Source: an uncultured Anaerofilum sp. (lineage in GTDB: Bacteria; Bacillota; Clostridia; Oscillospirales; Ruminococcaceae). Taken from it: DNA of 64,000 bases. Positions within the stretch are counted from its first letter, which is position 1, and the number at the start of each line of letters is the position of its first letter. The translations under genes and the position numbers were made by a program. Under the pieces are notes generated by a model. The model saw nothing but the letters and a program-made list of their open reading frames with translations, searched no databases and was not told the DNA's origin. Where the stretch lies: NCBI GenBank assembly GCA_944385935.1, contig CALWZC010000012.1:26773-90772 (forward strand), written 5' to 3'. This document shows, in pieces, positions 18,124 to 25,598 of the stretch.

Positions 18124-19356
18124 ATGCAAAAAACTATACAAACCATTGCTGTGGTAGGTGGTGGAGCCTCTGGGCTGGCAGCCGCTATTTCGGCAGCCCA
18201 ATATTCTGGGGAAGATACCAGAATTGTTGTATTGGAACGATTGGACAGAGTAGGAAAAAAACTGTTGGCAACAGGCAACGGAAGATGTAATCTGGAAAAT
18301 ATTGCCGCAGAAAAACCATCTTATTATTTCACCCAAAACACCAAAGCATTGAGCAATATGCTACAACAAATTTCGGTGCAAGATGTTCTGCAATTTTTTA
18401 AAGGCTGTGGATTGTTATATCGGCAAGAAGAGGAAGGCAGAATTTATCCCTCTTGCAATCAGGCAGCAGTGGTTTTGGATTTGCTGCGAATAAACGCACA
18501 AGCAAAAGGGGTAGAGGAGTGGTGTAACTGGGAAGTAGACAAGATTCATCCCCAAAAGAAGGGCTTTTTGCTACTTTCGTCTGAAGGAGAATCCCTTTTT
18601 GTCCAAAAGATTATTTTAGCCTGTGGTGGAATGGCAGCCCCCAAACTAGGCGGTTCTCAAAAGGGTTATGAATTAGCAAAAGCATTGGGACACACAGTGT
18701 TACCTGTTTATCCCTGCTTAACAGGTCTTTGTTGCAAAGGAGAGCAGTTTGCTACACTCAAAGGTGTTCGGGCGGAATGTGGTGTCAGCCTATGGCAGGG
18801 AAAAAAGCAGATTGTTTCCTTGGAAGGAGAGGTGCAATTCAATGAGTATGGAGTATCCGGCTACCCCATTATGCAATTTTCTGGACATTGGAACCCAAAA
18901 GCAAAAATGGAATTGTGTTTTGATTTAGTACCGCAATTACAGCAACATCAACTGGAAAGTATCTTGCATCAGCGGAGAAAAAACAAAATGTTTGGGCAAG
19001 AAAGCTTTTTGTTGGGGCTTGTTCATAAAAAATTGGCAACCTACCACCTGCGCCACCAAAAAATAAATTGGGCCAGCCCAACCCCACAAGAGGTATCAGA
19101 ACTGGCCCAAAGGCTAAAATATTGGGTATTGCCCATCAATGGAACCCCCGGATGGGATACAGCGCAGGTTACAGGGGGAGGAGTGCCCTTGCAAGAGGTA
19201 CAACCACACAGTTTTGGCTCTGTGATTCACAAGGGGTTGTACATCACAGGAGAATTGCTAGATGTAGCAGGGCAGTGTGGGGGATTCAATTTACACTGGG
19301 CATTTAGCAGTGGAATCCTTGCGGGCAGAGATGCAGCTCAATCATTACAGAAATAA
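18124..19356 (+). CDS. HI0933/YhiN-type NAD(P)/FAD-dependent oxidoreductase
   Basis: 410 residues from the ATG at 18124; GGGGACTT precedes it, while the earlier in-frame ATG at 18079 has a poor RBS. A Rossmann dinucleotide-binding motif opens the protein (AVVGGGASGLAAAISAA), followed by LDRVGKKLLATGNGRCNLEN, typical of the HI0933/BaiN family. The end has ITGELLDVAGQCGGFNLHWAFSSG, which closes the FAD site. These flavoproteins are cytoplasmic; one clostridial member (BaiN) acts in bile acid dehydroxylation, but most have no known substrate. The neighbours give no pathway hint. Confidence 0.9.
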   Translation: MQKTIQTIAVVGGGASGLAAAISAAQYSGEDTRIVVLERLDRVGKKLLATGNGRCNLENIAAEKPSYYFTQNTKALSNMLQQISVQDVLQFFKGCGLLYRQEEEGRIYPSCNQAAVVLDLLRINAQAKGVEEWCNWEVDKIHPQKKGFLLLSSEGESLFVQKIILACGGMAAPKLGGSQKGYELAKALGHTVLPVYPCLTGLCCKGEQFATLKGVRAECGVSLWQGKKQIVSLEGEVQFNEYGVSGYPIMQFSGHWNPKAKMELCFDLVPQLQQHQLESILHQRRKNKMFGQESFLLGLVHKKLATYHLRHQKINWASPTPQEVSELAQRLKYWVLPINGTPGWDTAQVTGGGVPLQEVQPHSFGSVIHKGLYITGELLDVAGQCGGFNLHWAFSSGILAGRDAAQSLQK

Positions 19357-19365
19357 ATCATACGT

Positions 19366-20112
19366 CTAAGAATTATCGCGAGCGGCAGAATTACAAGAAT
19401 TCTGCCCTTTTCTTTTGCCCCATTGCCCACAAAATCCATTTGTCTGTCCAGAAAGAGCTTCCATCAAACTATGAATTTCTGCCATGGTCATTTGCGCCAC
19501 TTGCTCAGGGGTAATGGTAGGGTCGATGGATTGTAGTTGCAAAAAAGCCCGATATTTTCCATAAGAAAGACCAAGAGAATGGGCCTCTGCAACCTCGTTT
19601 TTGCTGGCAAGATAGCAATAGGCATTTTGATGATTGGCAGTACAAGACTGCAAAACGCCTAATATTTGTTGGTCTTTTTGGTGATTATCCCCAATGACAC
19701 CAATGGAAACAACAGAATCTTCCTGTAGGTATTGTTCCATTTCTCCACTAGACAAAAGTTGTTCTACTGCTTGTGTGTAGTGGAGAAATTGAATTTCCGC
19801 AGAATTTGCCAACTGTTCTCCATCCTCATGGTATCCCTTTACAGAAATTACCTGTTCCAGTTGGTTTACTGTTAATTCCAAGGAAGGGTTCACATCAATA
19901 CAAATCACCGCCATAGGCATAAAGTAGAGGAAATAGCCTCCAGCCAACACAAACAACAGCATAGCACAAGCAACCACTGGACGGAGAAGGATTGTTCTTC
20001 TCCTAGAAACAACAGAGTGATGCATTTTTTTTGCAACACGGTGATAGGTTTGGGATTTTAATGACTTTTCTGCTTTTATCTCTGCAAAGGCTTGTTTGAT
20101 TTTATTCTCCAT
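19366..20112 (-). CDS. Membrane anti-sigma factor with RsgI-like domain
   Basis: 248 residues. A charged cytoplasmic part (1-45) is followed by one membrane segment (VVACAMLLFVLAGGYFLYFM, about 46-67) and an outside domain beginning ICIDVNPSLELTVN, the hallmark of the RsgI family middle domain. The C-terminus is Gln/Gly/Asn-rich. The start (GGGAGGGG upstream) overlaps the sigma factor stop by eleven bases, so the two are co-translated. It most likely binds and holds the sigma factor at the membrane and responds to an outside signal. Unlike cellulosome-type RsgI proteins, it has no recognisable carbohydrate-binding module, so the signal is unknown. Confidence 0.8.
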   Translation of the reverse strand: MENKIKQAFAEIKAEKSLKSQTYHRVAKKMHHSVVSRRRTILLRPVVACAMLLFVLAGGYFLYFMPMAVICIDVNPSLELTVNQLEQVISVKGYHEDGEQLANSAEIQFLHYTQAVEQLLSSGEMEQYLQEDSVVSIGVIGDNHQKDQQILGVLQSCTANHQNAYCYLASKNEVAEAHSLGLSYGKYRAFLQLQSIDPTITPEQVAQMTMAEIHSLMEALSGQTNGFCGQWGKRKGQNSCNSAARDNS

Positions 20113-20587
20113 AAAAATCCCCTCCCAGCTTTTCCTTTAGCATTCCTTTAGAACGTCTTAGCAATGTATAAATTGTGTTCAAATTTTTCCCCAATAGCTG
20201 GCTGATTTGGGGGGCAGTATAGCCTTCATAATAGTGTAGATATACCACTTGACGGTACTTTGTAGGCAAAGAAAGCACTGCTTGCAGTACATCTTGATAA
20301 TCCTCAGAAATAGGAGCTGCAAGCTGCAATGCCTCATCAATGGACACTGTACGACTGTGAAAAAAGCTTTTTAGCAAATCTTTACAAGCATTGATTGTTA
20401 CTCGAATTATCCACGCCTTTTCGTGTTCAGGTGTTTCAAAGACAACAGGAGAAAGGACATATTTCATGAACACCGTCTGAAATATGTCCTCTGTATCAGC
20501 ATAGTTTTTTAGATGAATCATACAAAGCCGGCGAACAGTATCAGAATGTTGTTCTATGGCTTGGTTTAATTCCTCTTCACTGCGCAT
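20102..20587 (-). CDS. ECF-type RNA polymerase sigma factor
   Basis: 161 residues. Region 2 is seen at about 8-75 (CMIHLKNYADTEDIFQTVFMKYV, HEKAWIIRVTINACKD) and region 4 at about 100-155 (LPTKYRQVVYLHYYEGYTAPQISQLLGKNLNTIYTLLRRSK), the DNA-binding HTH. It is a short ECF sigma factor with no extra domains. The gene lies between the secreted-repeat protein (upstream) and the anti-sigma factor (overlapping downstream), so all three probably form one autoregulated unit. Confidence 0.9.
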   Translation of the reverse strand: MRSEEELNQAIEQHSDTVRRLCMIHLKNYADTEDIFQTVFMKYVLSPVVFETPEHEKAWIIRVTINACKDLLKSFFHSRTVSIDEALQLAAPISEDYQDVLQAVLSLPTKYRQVVYLHYYEGYTAPQISQLLGKNLNTIYTLLRRSKGMLKEKLGGDFYGE

Positions 20588-20602
20588 ACTCCACAGTTCC
20601 CC

Positions 20603-21001
20603 TTACTGGTTGATGTTTCTTCCACAACGTCCCTGACCTGCACCTCTGCCACATCCACTACCCATATTGTCACAGACCCCGTCTCCATTGGAGTCCACAA
20701 AATTTTGGCGGTTTCCTTGTCCATTACCTCTGCTAGTATTGCCAGAAGCAAAGTTGTCACAAATACCATCGTCGTTGTTGTCTACAAAATTTTGCCCTGC
20801 TGCTTGTGAAGTGCCGGAAGAAAAGTTGTCACAAAGGCCATCTTCATTCTGGTCTACAAAGTTTTGAGCAACAACGGGTTGCACATCTGTGTTCTGTGTG
20901 TTGGTGCTGGTAGCTTGTACATTACCCTGTGCAAGTACCATGCTACCCGCAGATAACAAAACAACACTAGTGGTCGCAATTCCTAAAAATAATTTTTTCA
21001 T
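20603..21001 (-). CDS. Secreted protein with three NFVDxNxDGxCDN repeats
   Basis: 132 residues from the ATG at 21001, which is nine bases from GGAGG; the ATG at 21007 is too close. A signal peptide (MKKLFLGIATTSVVLLSAGS..., cleaved near AQG) is followed by three copies of a 13-residue motif: NFVDQNEDGLCDN, NFVDNNDDGICDN and NFVDSNGDGVCDN. The D-x-N-x-DG pattern resembles calcium-binding EF-hand/dockerin or thrombospondin type 3 loops, each with one cysteine. The tail is Gly/Arg/Cys-rich. It is first in the cluster with the sigma and anti-sigma genes, suggesting a target or signal partner. A hairpin (GTGC/GCAC) lies in the leader. The function is unknown. Confidence 0.75.
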   Translation of the reverse strand: MKKLFLGIATTSVVLLSAGSMVLAQGNVQATSTNTQNTDVQPVVAQNFVDQNEDGLCDNFSSGTSQAAGQNFVDNNDDGICDNFASGNTSRGNGQGNRQNFVDSNGDGVCDNMGSGCGRGAGQGRCGRNINQ

Positions 21002-21145
21002 AGCCATTATCCTCCAGTGTATGAAAAGTATTTGTGCTTTTTTAGCACTTTCACTATGAATACGACTGGCTCAAGAAAATCCGTTCAAAAATTTTTTCAG
21101 GTTTTACAAAAATTTTCATAGAAATAGAAAAAGACTGCAAACCTT

Positions 21146-21484
21146 TTAAAAGGGTGCTTGTTCCTCAGAAGGTTCTTCTGAGGAAGGAGAATAGGGCACT
21201 TGGTCTAAAATTGTCAAAGGCTTTTCAATGTCATCCATGTTACATTTGCCGAATTCTTGTTCCAGCCATTGCCAAGCCTGCTGCAATCCTTCTTCTGTCA
21301 AAGGGAAATTGGTTTCGGTTTTGTCTTTGGTTTTCTGGTAACAGTAAACGCCCATCCAATGACTAACAAGCAGACTATCTTTTTCAGGAAAAATACGATA
21401 GTTAAAATTCCCAATATTGCCCGAAGTGTGATTCTTCACCTTATACCAGTGAAAGGGCATTTTTTCTGGCTGAAACTGTAGCAT
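21146..21484 (-). CDS. Hypothetical protein, 112 residues
   Basis: AAGGAG lies eight bases before the ATG, so the gene is probably real. It is a small soluble protein with alternating aromatic and charged residues (WYKVKNHTSGNIGNFNYRIFP, WQWLEQEFGKCN) and an acidic Ser/Glu-rich tail. No family was recognised. It is followed on the same strand, across 120 bases, by the sigma cluster and preceded by peptide deformylase with a 27-base gap, so it may share a transcript with the deformylase. Confidence 0.6.
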   Translation of the reverse strand: MLQFQPEKMPFHWYKVKNHTSGNIGNFNYRIFPEKDSLLVSHWMGVYCYQKTKDKTETNFPLTEEGLQQAWQWLEQEFGKCNMDDIEKPLTILDQVPYSPSSEEPSEEQAPF

Positions 21485-21511
21485 ATCAGTAGCTCCTTTT
21501 TGATAGTGGGG

Positions 21512-21922
21512 TTAAATTAAAACCCCATTGCAGTGGTCAATTTCATGTTGGATAATTTGTGCTGAAAATCCTCGAAAGGTCTTAAAGCGCAATTGAAAAT
21601 CTGTTGTGAAATACAGTACCTTAATGTACCGAAACCGTTTTGTCTTGCGAACACCCTCCAGCGAAAGGCAAGCTTCCTCTGTAAAATAAGGTTGACTCCA
21701 TTTTACAATTTTGGGGTTAAGCATAACCAAAAATTTCCCCTCATCCTCAATGGCAATGATTCGCTTGGACACACCAATCATATTAGCAGCAAGTCCCACA
21801 CAACGGTCGGTATTTTCTAGCAGGGTATCCAGCAAATCTTGTGCTGTTTGTAAATCTTCTTCCGTAGCAGGAGTGGAGGGAATCTGCAAAAACGATTCAT
21901 CTTTTACGATTTCTTTTACCAT
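21512..21922 (-). CDS. def: Peptide deformylase
   Basis: 136 residues from the ATG at 21922 (AAGGAA seven bases upstream; an earlier in-frame ATG at 21952 precedes that RBS). All three catalytic motifs are present: GLAANMIG (motif 1), EACLSLEG (motif 2, with the metal-binding cysteine; alanine replaces the usual glycine) and QHEIDHCNG (motif 3, HExxH). The enzyme removes the N-formyl group from nascent proteins. The protein ends immediately after motif 3, as in the short deformylases of Clostridia. It could be a second copy, as the genome outside the window is not seen. Confidence 0.85.
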   Translation of the reverse strand: MVKEIVKDESFLQIPSTPATEEDLQTAQDLLDTLLENTDRCVGLAANMIGVSKRIIAIEDEGKFLVMLNPKIVKWSQPYFTEEACLSLEGVRKTKRFRYIKVLYFTTDFQLRFKTFRGFSAQIIQHEIDHCNGVLI

Positions 21923-21964
21923 GAATTTGTTCCTTTCTTTGTGAAAATGCAAAAGATAAAAGTA

Positions 21965-22315
21965 TTACAACAGTTTTTCCCATTCTTCTGCCTTAAAGCC
22001 GGGGAACACTCCTTTTTCTGTCACAAGGATAGGCCGTTTTACTAGCATACCATCTGTTGCCAATAGTGCAAAAAATTCTTCATCAGGCAGACCGGGCAGC
22101 TTTTCTTTCAGGTTCATTTGTCGATATAGTTGACCGCTGGTATTCACAAACTTTTGGCGAGGAAGCCCACTCGTCTGGCACCACTCAGCCAATTCCTGTG
22201 CTGTGGGATTTTGTTCTTTGATAGCTCTGCTTTCAAAGGGAACTCCTTGCTCCTCCAACCAAACCTTTGCTTTTTTGCAGGTGCTGCATTTTTCATAACA
22301 AATAAAAGTGTTCAT
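21965..22315 (-). CDS. Spx/ArsC-like thioredoxin-fold protein
   Basis: 116 residues from the ATG at 22315 (AAGGAA upstream). The N-terminus FICYEKCSTCKKAKVWLEE carries a CxxC pair typical of the glutaredoxin-type ArsC/Spx/YffB family. DGMLVKRPILV near residue 88 is the family's second conserved motif, with the cis-proline after the arginine. It is either a redox enzyme or an Spx-type regulator binding RNA polymerase. The sequence alone does not decide. It lies 42 bases before the deformylase gene on the same strand. Confidence 0.8.
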   Translation of the reverse strand: MNTFICYEKCSTCKKAKVWLEEQGVPFESRAIKEQNPTAQELAEWCQTSGLPRQKFVNTSGQLYRQMNLKEKLPGLPDEEFFALLATDGMLVKRPILVTEKGVFPGFKAEEWEKLL

Positions 22316-22446
22316 CTTGTCCCATTCCTTTCCCATCATTCAGATAAAATCTATTTGGCCCTTGTTGATTCACCAAAAGCCTTGTGGCATAATAAAACAA
22401 AGGTCATTCAACAAAAGATAACTATTTTCATCCTACAGGAGTTTAT

Positions 22447-23148
22447 ATGGAATTGTCAATCCCTATTAAAATTATTGCAACCATTCATACCGATTTTCCA
22501 GATAAATTTGGTATTCCTCGCCAAAGCGGAATTGCTGATAAATTACAGGGAACCATTGTTTTTCAGCCAGAATATCGCAATCCCGATGCTTTGCGTGGCT
22601 TGGAAGATTTTTCCCATATCTGGTTGCTTTGGCATTTTTCAGAAGTACCAGCGGACAAGAACTGGTCTGCTACTGTTCGTCCCCCTCGTTTAGGTGGGAA
22701 CACTCGTATGGGTGTATTTGCTACCCGTTCTCCCTTCCGTCCAAATCCTATTGGGCTTTCCTGTGTCAAAATTCAGTCTATTGAGCAACATCCCTCTTTG
22801 GGGCCTGTTATCCATGTGCAGGGAGCAGATTTGATGGATGGTACCCCTATTTTGGATATAAAACCCTATCTGCCCCATGCCGATTGTCACCCAGAGGCCG
22901 CAAGCGGTTTTGCAGGGCAGGTAGAGCAGTATTCTTTGCAGGTGGAAATTCCGCCCCATCTGCTAGACAAAATCCCAGATGATAAGCGGCCGGCACTGAT
23001 TCAAGTCCTTGCCCATGACCCACGTCCTTCCTATCACAACGACCGCAGTCGTGTATATGGAATGAATTTTGCTAATTTTGAGGTGCATTTTACCGTGACA
23101 GGGGAGAATCTACAGGTGTGTGATATATCCTTTTTGAAAGAAAAATAA
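22447..23148 (+). CDS. trmO: tRNA t6A37 N6-methyltransferase TrmO
   Basis: 233 residues with CAGGAG seven bases upstream of the ATG. Family motifs include GIPRQSGIADKLQGTIVF near residue 22, FSHIWLLWHFSE near residue 54, GVFATRSPFRPNPIGLS near residue 88, and LDIKPYLPHAD near residue 137. TrmO uses S-adenosylmethionine to methylate t6A at position 37 of threonine tRNA. It opens a same-strand run that continues with the membrane protein and Hsp70 genes. Confidence 0.9.
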   Translation: MELSIPIKIIATIHTDFPDKFGIPRQSGIADKLQGTIVFQPEYRNPDALRGLEDFSHIWLLWHFSEVPADKNWSATVRPPRLGGNTRMGVFATRSPFRPNPIGLSCVKIQSIEQHPSLGPVIHVQGADLMDGTPILDIKPYLPHADCHPEAASGFAGQVEQYSLQVEIPPHLLDKIPDDKRPALIQVLAHDPRPSYHNDRSRVYGMNFANFEVHFTVTGENLQVCDISFLKEK

Positions 23149-23181
23149 ATCTATTTTGTGGGAGAGTAAGAAAAAACGGAT

Positions 23182-23784
23182 ATGAAGAAGGAAAAGACAT
23201 ACAATACAACAGCCAAAAAAGTGGGAATTTTAACAGATTTTTATTTGTTTGAAACAAAACGTATTCTGCTTGGTGGTATGGGGATAGCTTTGTGTATGTT
23301 GTACCTTTTTATCTATGCAAAATTGCCCATGACCATTTGGCTAATTCCCATAGCAGTGGTGCTGTTTGCCATGTTAAAAATGCTGTTTGTTGGCTCGCTG
23401 CAATTTCGGCGCAGAGTAGACCATATGGGAGAATTTTATCAACAAAGAATGCAGGAGGACTTTCGTAAACCACATACAGTTTGCAAATTGTTTTCTGGAT
23501 GGGTACATTTACTCCCAGATTGTCTTGTTTGCCATCGTCGTGGAATATTGACCTTGATTGTGTTGGAAGATGTTATCCAAATGCAAAATATCCAATACAG
23601 TGCCCCAAAAAAGATGGCTCGAAGCCTAATTCTATATACAGATACAAATAAGTACGAACTAGAATTTGCTGGTTTTCATCAAAAAGAAATCAAAGTTGTT
23701 ATGGAATGGATTGAGAAACAAAACCCAAATGTAGAAATACTAGGCGATGCAAATACTGCTAAAAAAGAAGCAACAGAAGAATAA
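23182..23784 (+). CDS. Membrane protein upstream of the Hsp70/J pair
   Basis: 200 residues. Two membrane segments are visible, about residues 28-50 (ILLGGMGIALCMLYLFIYA) and 54-72 (TIWLIPIAVVLFAMLKMLF), forming a short hairpin. The rest is soluble and reminiscent of a PH-like domain (CHRRGILTLIVLEDVIQMQ, SLILYTDTNKYELEFAGF). No named family was recognised. The 36-base gap to the Hsp70 gene suggests an operon, so it may tether or signal to the chaperone pair. Confidence 0.65.
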   Translation: MKKEKTYNTTAKKVGILTDFYLFETKRILLGGMGIALCMLYLFIYAKLPMTIWLIPIAVVLFAMLKMLFVGSLQFRRRVDHMGEFYQQRMQEDFRKPHTVCKLFSGWVHLLPDCLVCHRRGILTLIVLEDVIQMQNIQYSAPKKMARSLILYTDTNKYELEFAGFHQKEIKVVMEWIEKQNPNVEILGDANTAKKEATEE

Positions 23785-23820
23785 TTTATAAATTTACATA
23801 CAAAGAAGGAAGTGGCAAAT

Positions 23821-25596
23821 ATGGCGATAATTGGAATTGATTTGGGTACCACAAACAGCCTTGTCTGTGTATACCAAGATGGTCAAGTGAAGCTGATTCC
23901 CAATTCCTTTGGGGATTACAAAACTCCCAGTGTAGTGCATATTAAAGGAAATCAGGTACAAGTGGGAAAACTTGCAAAAAATATGCAGGTGTTACAGCCC
24001 AAAAATACCGCTGCTTCCTTTAAGGTTTGGATGGGAACAGAAAAAGAAATTTATCTAGATGGTAAGACTTTTTTGCCAGAAGAGCTTTCTGCTTTTGTAC
24101 TAAAGCAACTGGTGCAAGATGCAGAAGCCTTTTTAGGTGAGCCGGTAACCGAAGCCATTATCAGCGTACCTGCCTATTTTAATGATAACCAACGCTGTGC
24201 TACAAAAATGGCTGCTCAAATCGCAGGCTTAAAAGTAGACCGATTGGTCAACGAGCCTTCTGCGGCGGCTTTATATTATCAAACCGCCCAGCAAAAACAA
24301 GATGGTGTAATGATGATTGTGGATTTTGGTGGCGGTACTTTGGATGTAAGTATTGTGGAAGCATTTCAAAATATCATTGAGATTGTATCGGTGGCGGGAG
24401 ATAATCATCTAGGGGGAAATGATATTGACCTTGCCATTGTGGAATATTTTTGTAGCCAAAATGATATTTCTCCTCAGCAGTTAAGTCCTGAGGCATACTC
24501 TGGATTGCTCCATCAAGCCGAACAAGCAAAAATTGCCCTTTCCAACCAAATGGCAACCATGATGGTTTTGGCATGGAAGGAAAAAGAGTGTAGCTTGATA
24601 CTCACACGAGAAACCTTATCCGAAATTTGTCAACCCATTTTTCAACGAATTACCAGAGTAATTCAGCAGGCAATCAAAAATGCCAGCCGAAGAATTGCCG
24701 TGGATGATGTGGTAATGGTGGGAGGTTCTGCCCAGTTGACTGTACTTTCAGACTTTTTGGAAGAAAAATTCCGTCGCCGCCCTTACACAGCTCACAGCCC
24801 TGACCAAACCATTGCTTTGGGTGTTGGGTTGTATGCTGGAATCAAAGAACGTGCGGAAGAAGTGCAAGACTTGGTAATGACAGATGTGTGTCCTTTTTCC
24901 TTAGGCGTTGCAGTATATAACCGCAAAGATGAAACCATCCCTCACATGTCTTTTTTGATTCATCGCAGCACAACCCTTCCGGCGGTTCATACCGAACGGT
25001 ATTGGACATTGCAAGATGGGCAACAGAAGATTACTTTTCGCATTTATCAAGGCGAAAACTATTATGCAGAGCAAAACCTGAAATTGGGTGAAATTAGTGT
25101 AAGTGTGCCAGCAGATTTGGCAGGAAAATCATGGGCAGATATATGTTTTGCCTATGATATAAATGGTATCTTGTGTGTTTCAGCAAAAAGCTGTAATGGG
25201 GAAGTACAAGAGCAAACGATATTGAATCCCAAATTGAAGTTAAACTCCAAAGAGATGCAGCGAGCGCAAGAAAAATTAAAAGAAATGCAGTTGCAACAGC
25301 AAACCGTACAAACAGAAGAACAAGCACTTATGGAAAAATTGATACGCTTGTATGAAACTTCTTCAATAGCATTGCGCCAGTACATTATAGAAGGATGGAT
25401 TGAGCAATATCAGCAAGCACTGGAGAGTAAAAGCCCCATTATAAAAAAACGGGCATTACAAGAAATTTCCCAGCAAGTGGAACGCTTGCAGGAAGTACAG
25501 GAAAGTGAAATTTCCCTTTCTGAAATTTGGAAAGAGCAACCGGATTTTGATGATTCTGATATAGATGATATGCAAGAAGATTGGCAGGAGGAATAA
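23821..25596 (+). CDS. Hsp70 family chaperone (divergent DnaK)
   Basis: 591 residues from the ATG at 23821, eight bases after AAGGAAG. The nucleotide-binding domain has IGIDLGTTNSLVCVYQDG at the N-terminus, VPAYFNDNQRCATKMAA near residue 120, VNEPSAAALYY near residue 143, VDFGGGTLDVSIVE near residue 166 and MVGGSAQLTVL near residue 300. The substrate-binding half is recognisable but divergent, and the C-terminal lid is short and acidic, lacking EEVD-like ends. No grpE or dnaJ is beside it, so it is not the housekeeping dnaK. The next gene, two bases after its stop, is a J-domain protein that is very likely its dedicated co-chaperone. Confidence 0.9.
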   Translation: MAIIGIDLGTTNSLVCVYQDGQVKLIPNSFGDYKTPSVVHIKGNQVQVGKLAKNMQVLQPKNTAASFKVWMGTEKEIYLDGKTFLPEELSAFVLKQLVQDAEAFLGEPVTEAIISVPAYFNDNQRCATKMAAQIAGLKVDRLVNEPSAAALYYQTAQQKQDGVMMIVDFGGGTLDVSIVEAFQNIIEIVSVAGDNHLGGNDIDLAIVEYFCSQNDISPQQLSPEAYSGLLHQAEQAKIALSNQMATMMVLAWKEKECSLILTRETLSEICQPIFQRITRVIQQAIKNASRRIAVDDVVMVGGSAQLTVLSDFLEEKFRRRPYTAHSPDQTIALGVGLYAGIKERAEEVQDLVMTDVCPFSLGVAVYNRKDETIPHMSFLIHRSTTLPAVHTERYWTLQDGQQKITFRIYQGENYYAEQNLKLGEISVSVPADLAGKSWADICFAYDINGILCVSAKSCNGEVQEQTILNPKLKLNSKEMQRAQEKLKEMQLQQQTVQTEEQALMEKLIRLYETSSIALRQYIIEGWIEQYQQALESKSPIIKKRALQEISQQVERLQEVQESEISLSEIWKEQPDFDDSDIDDMQEDWQEE

Positions 25597-25598
25597 AA

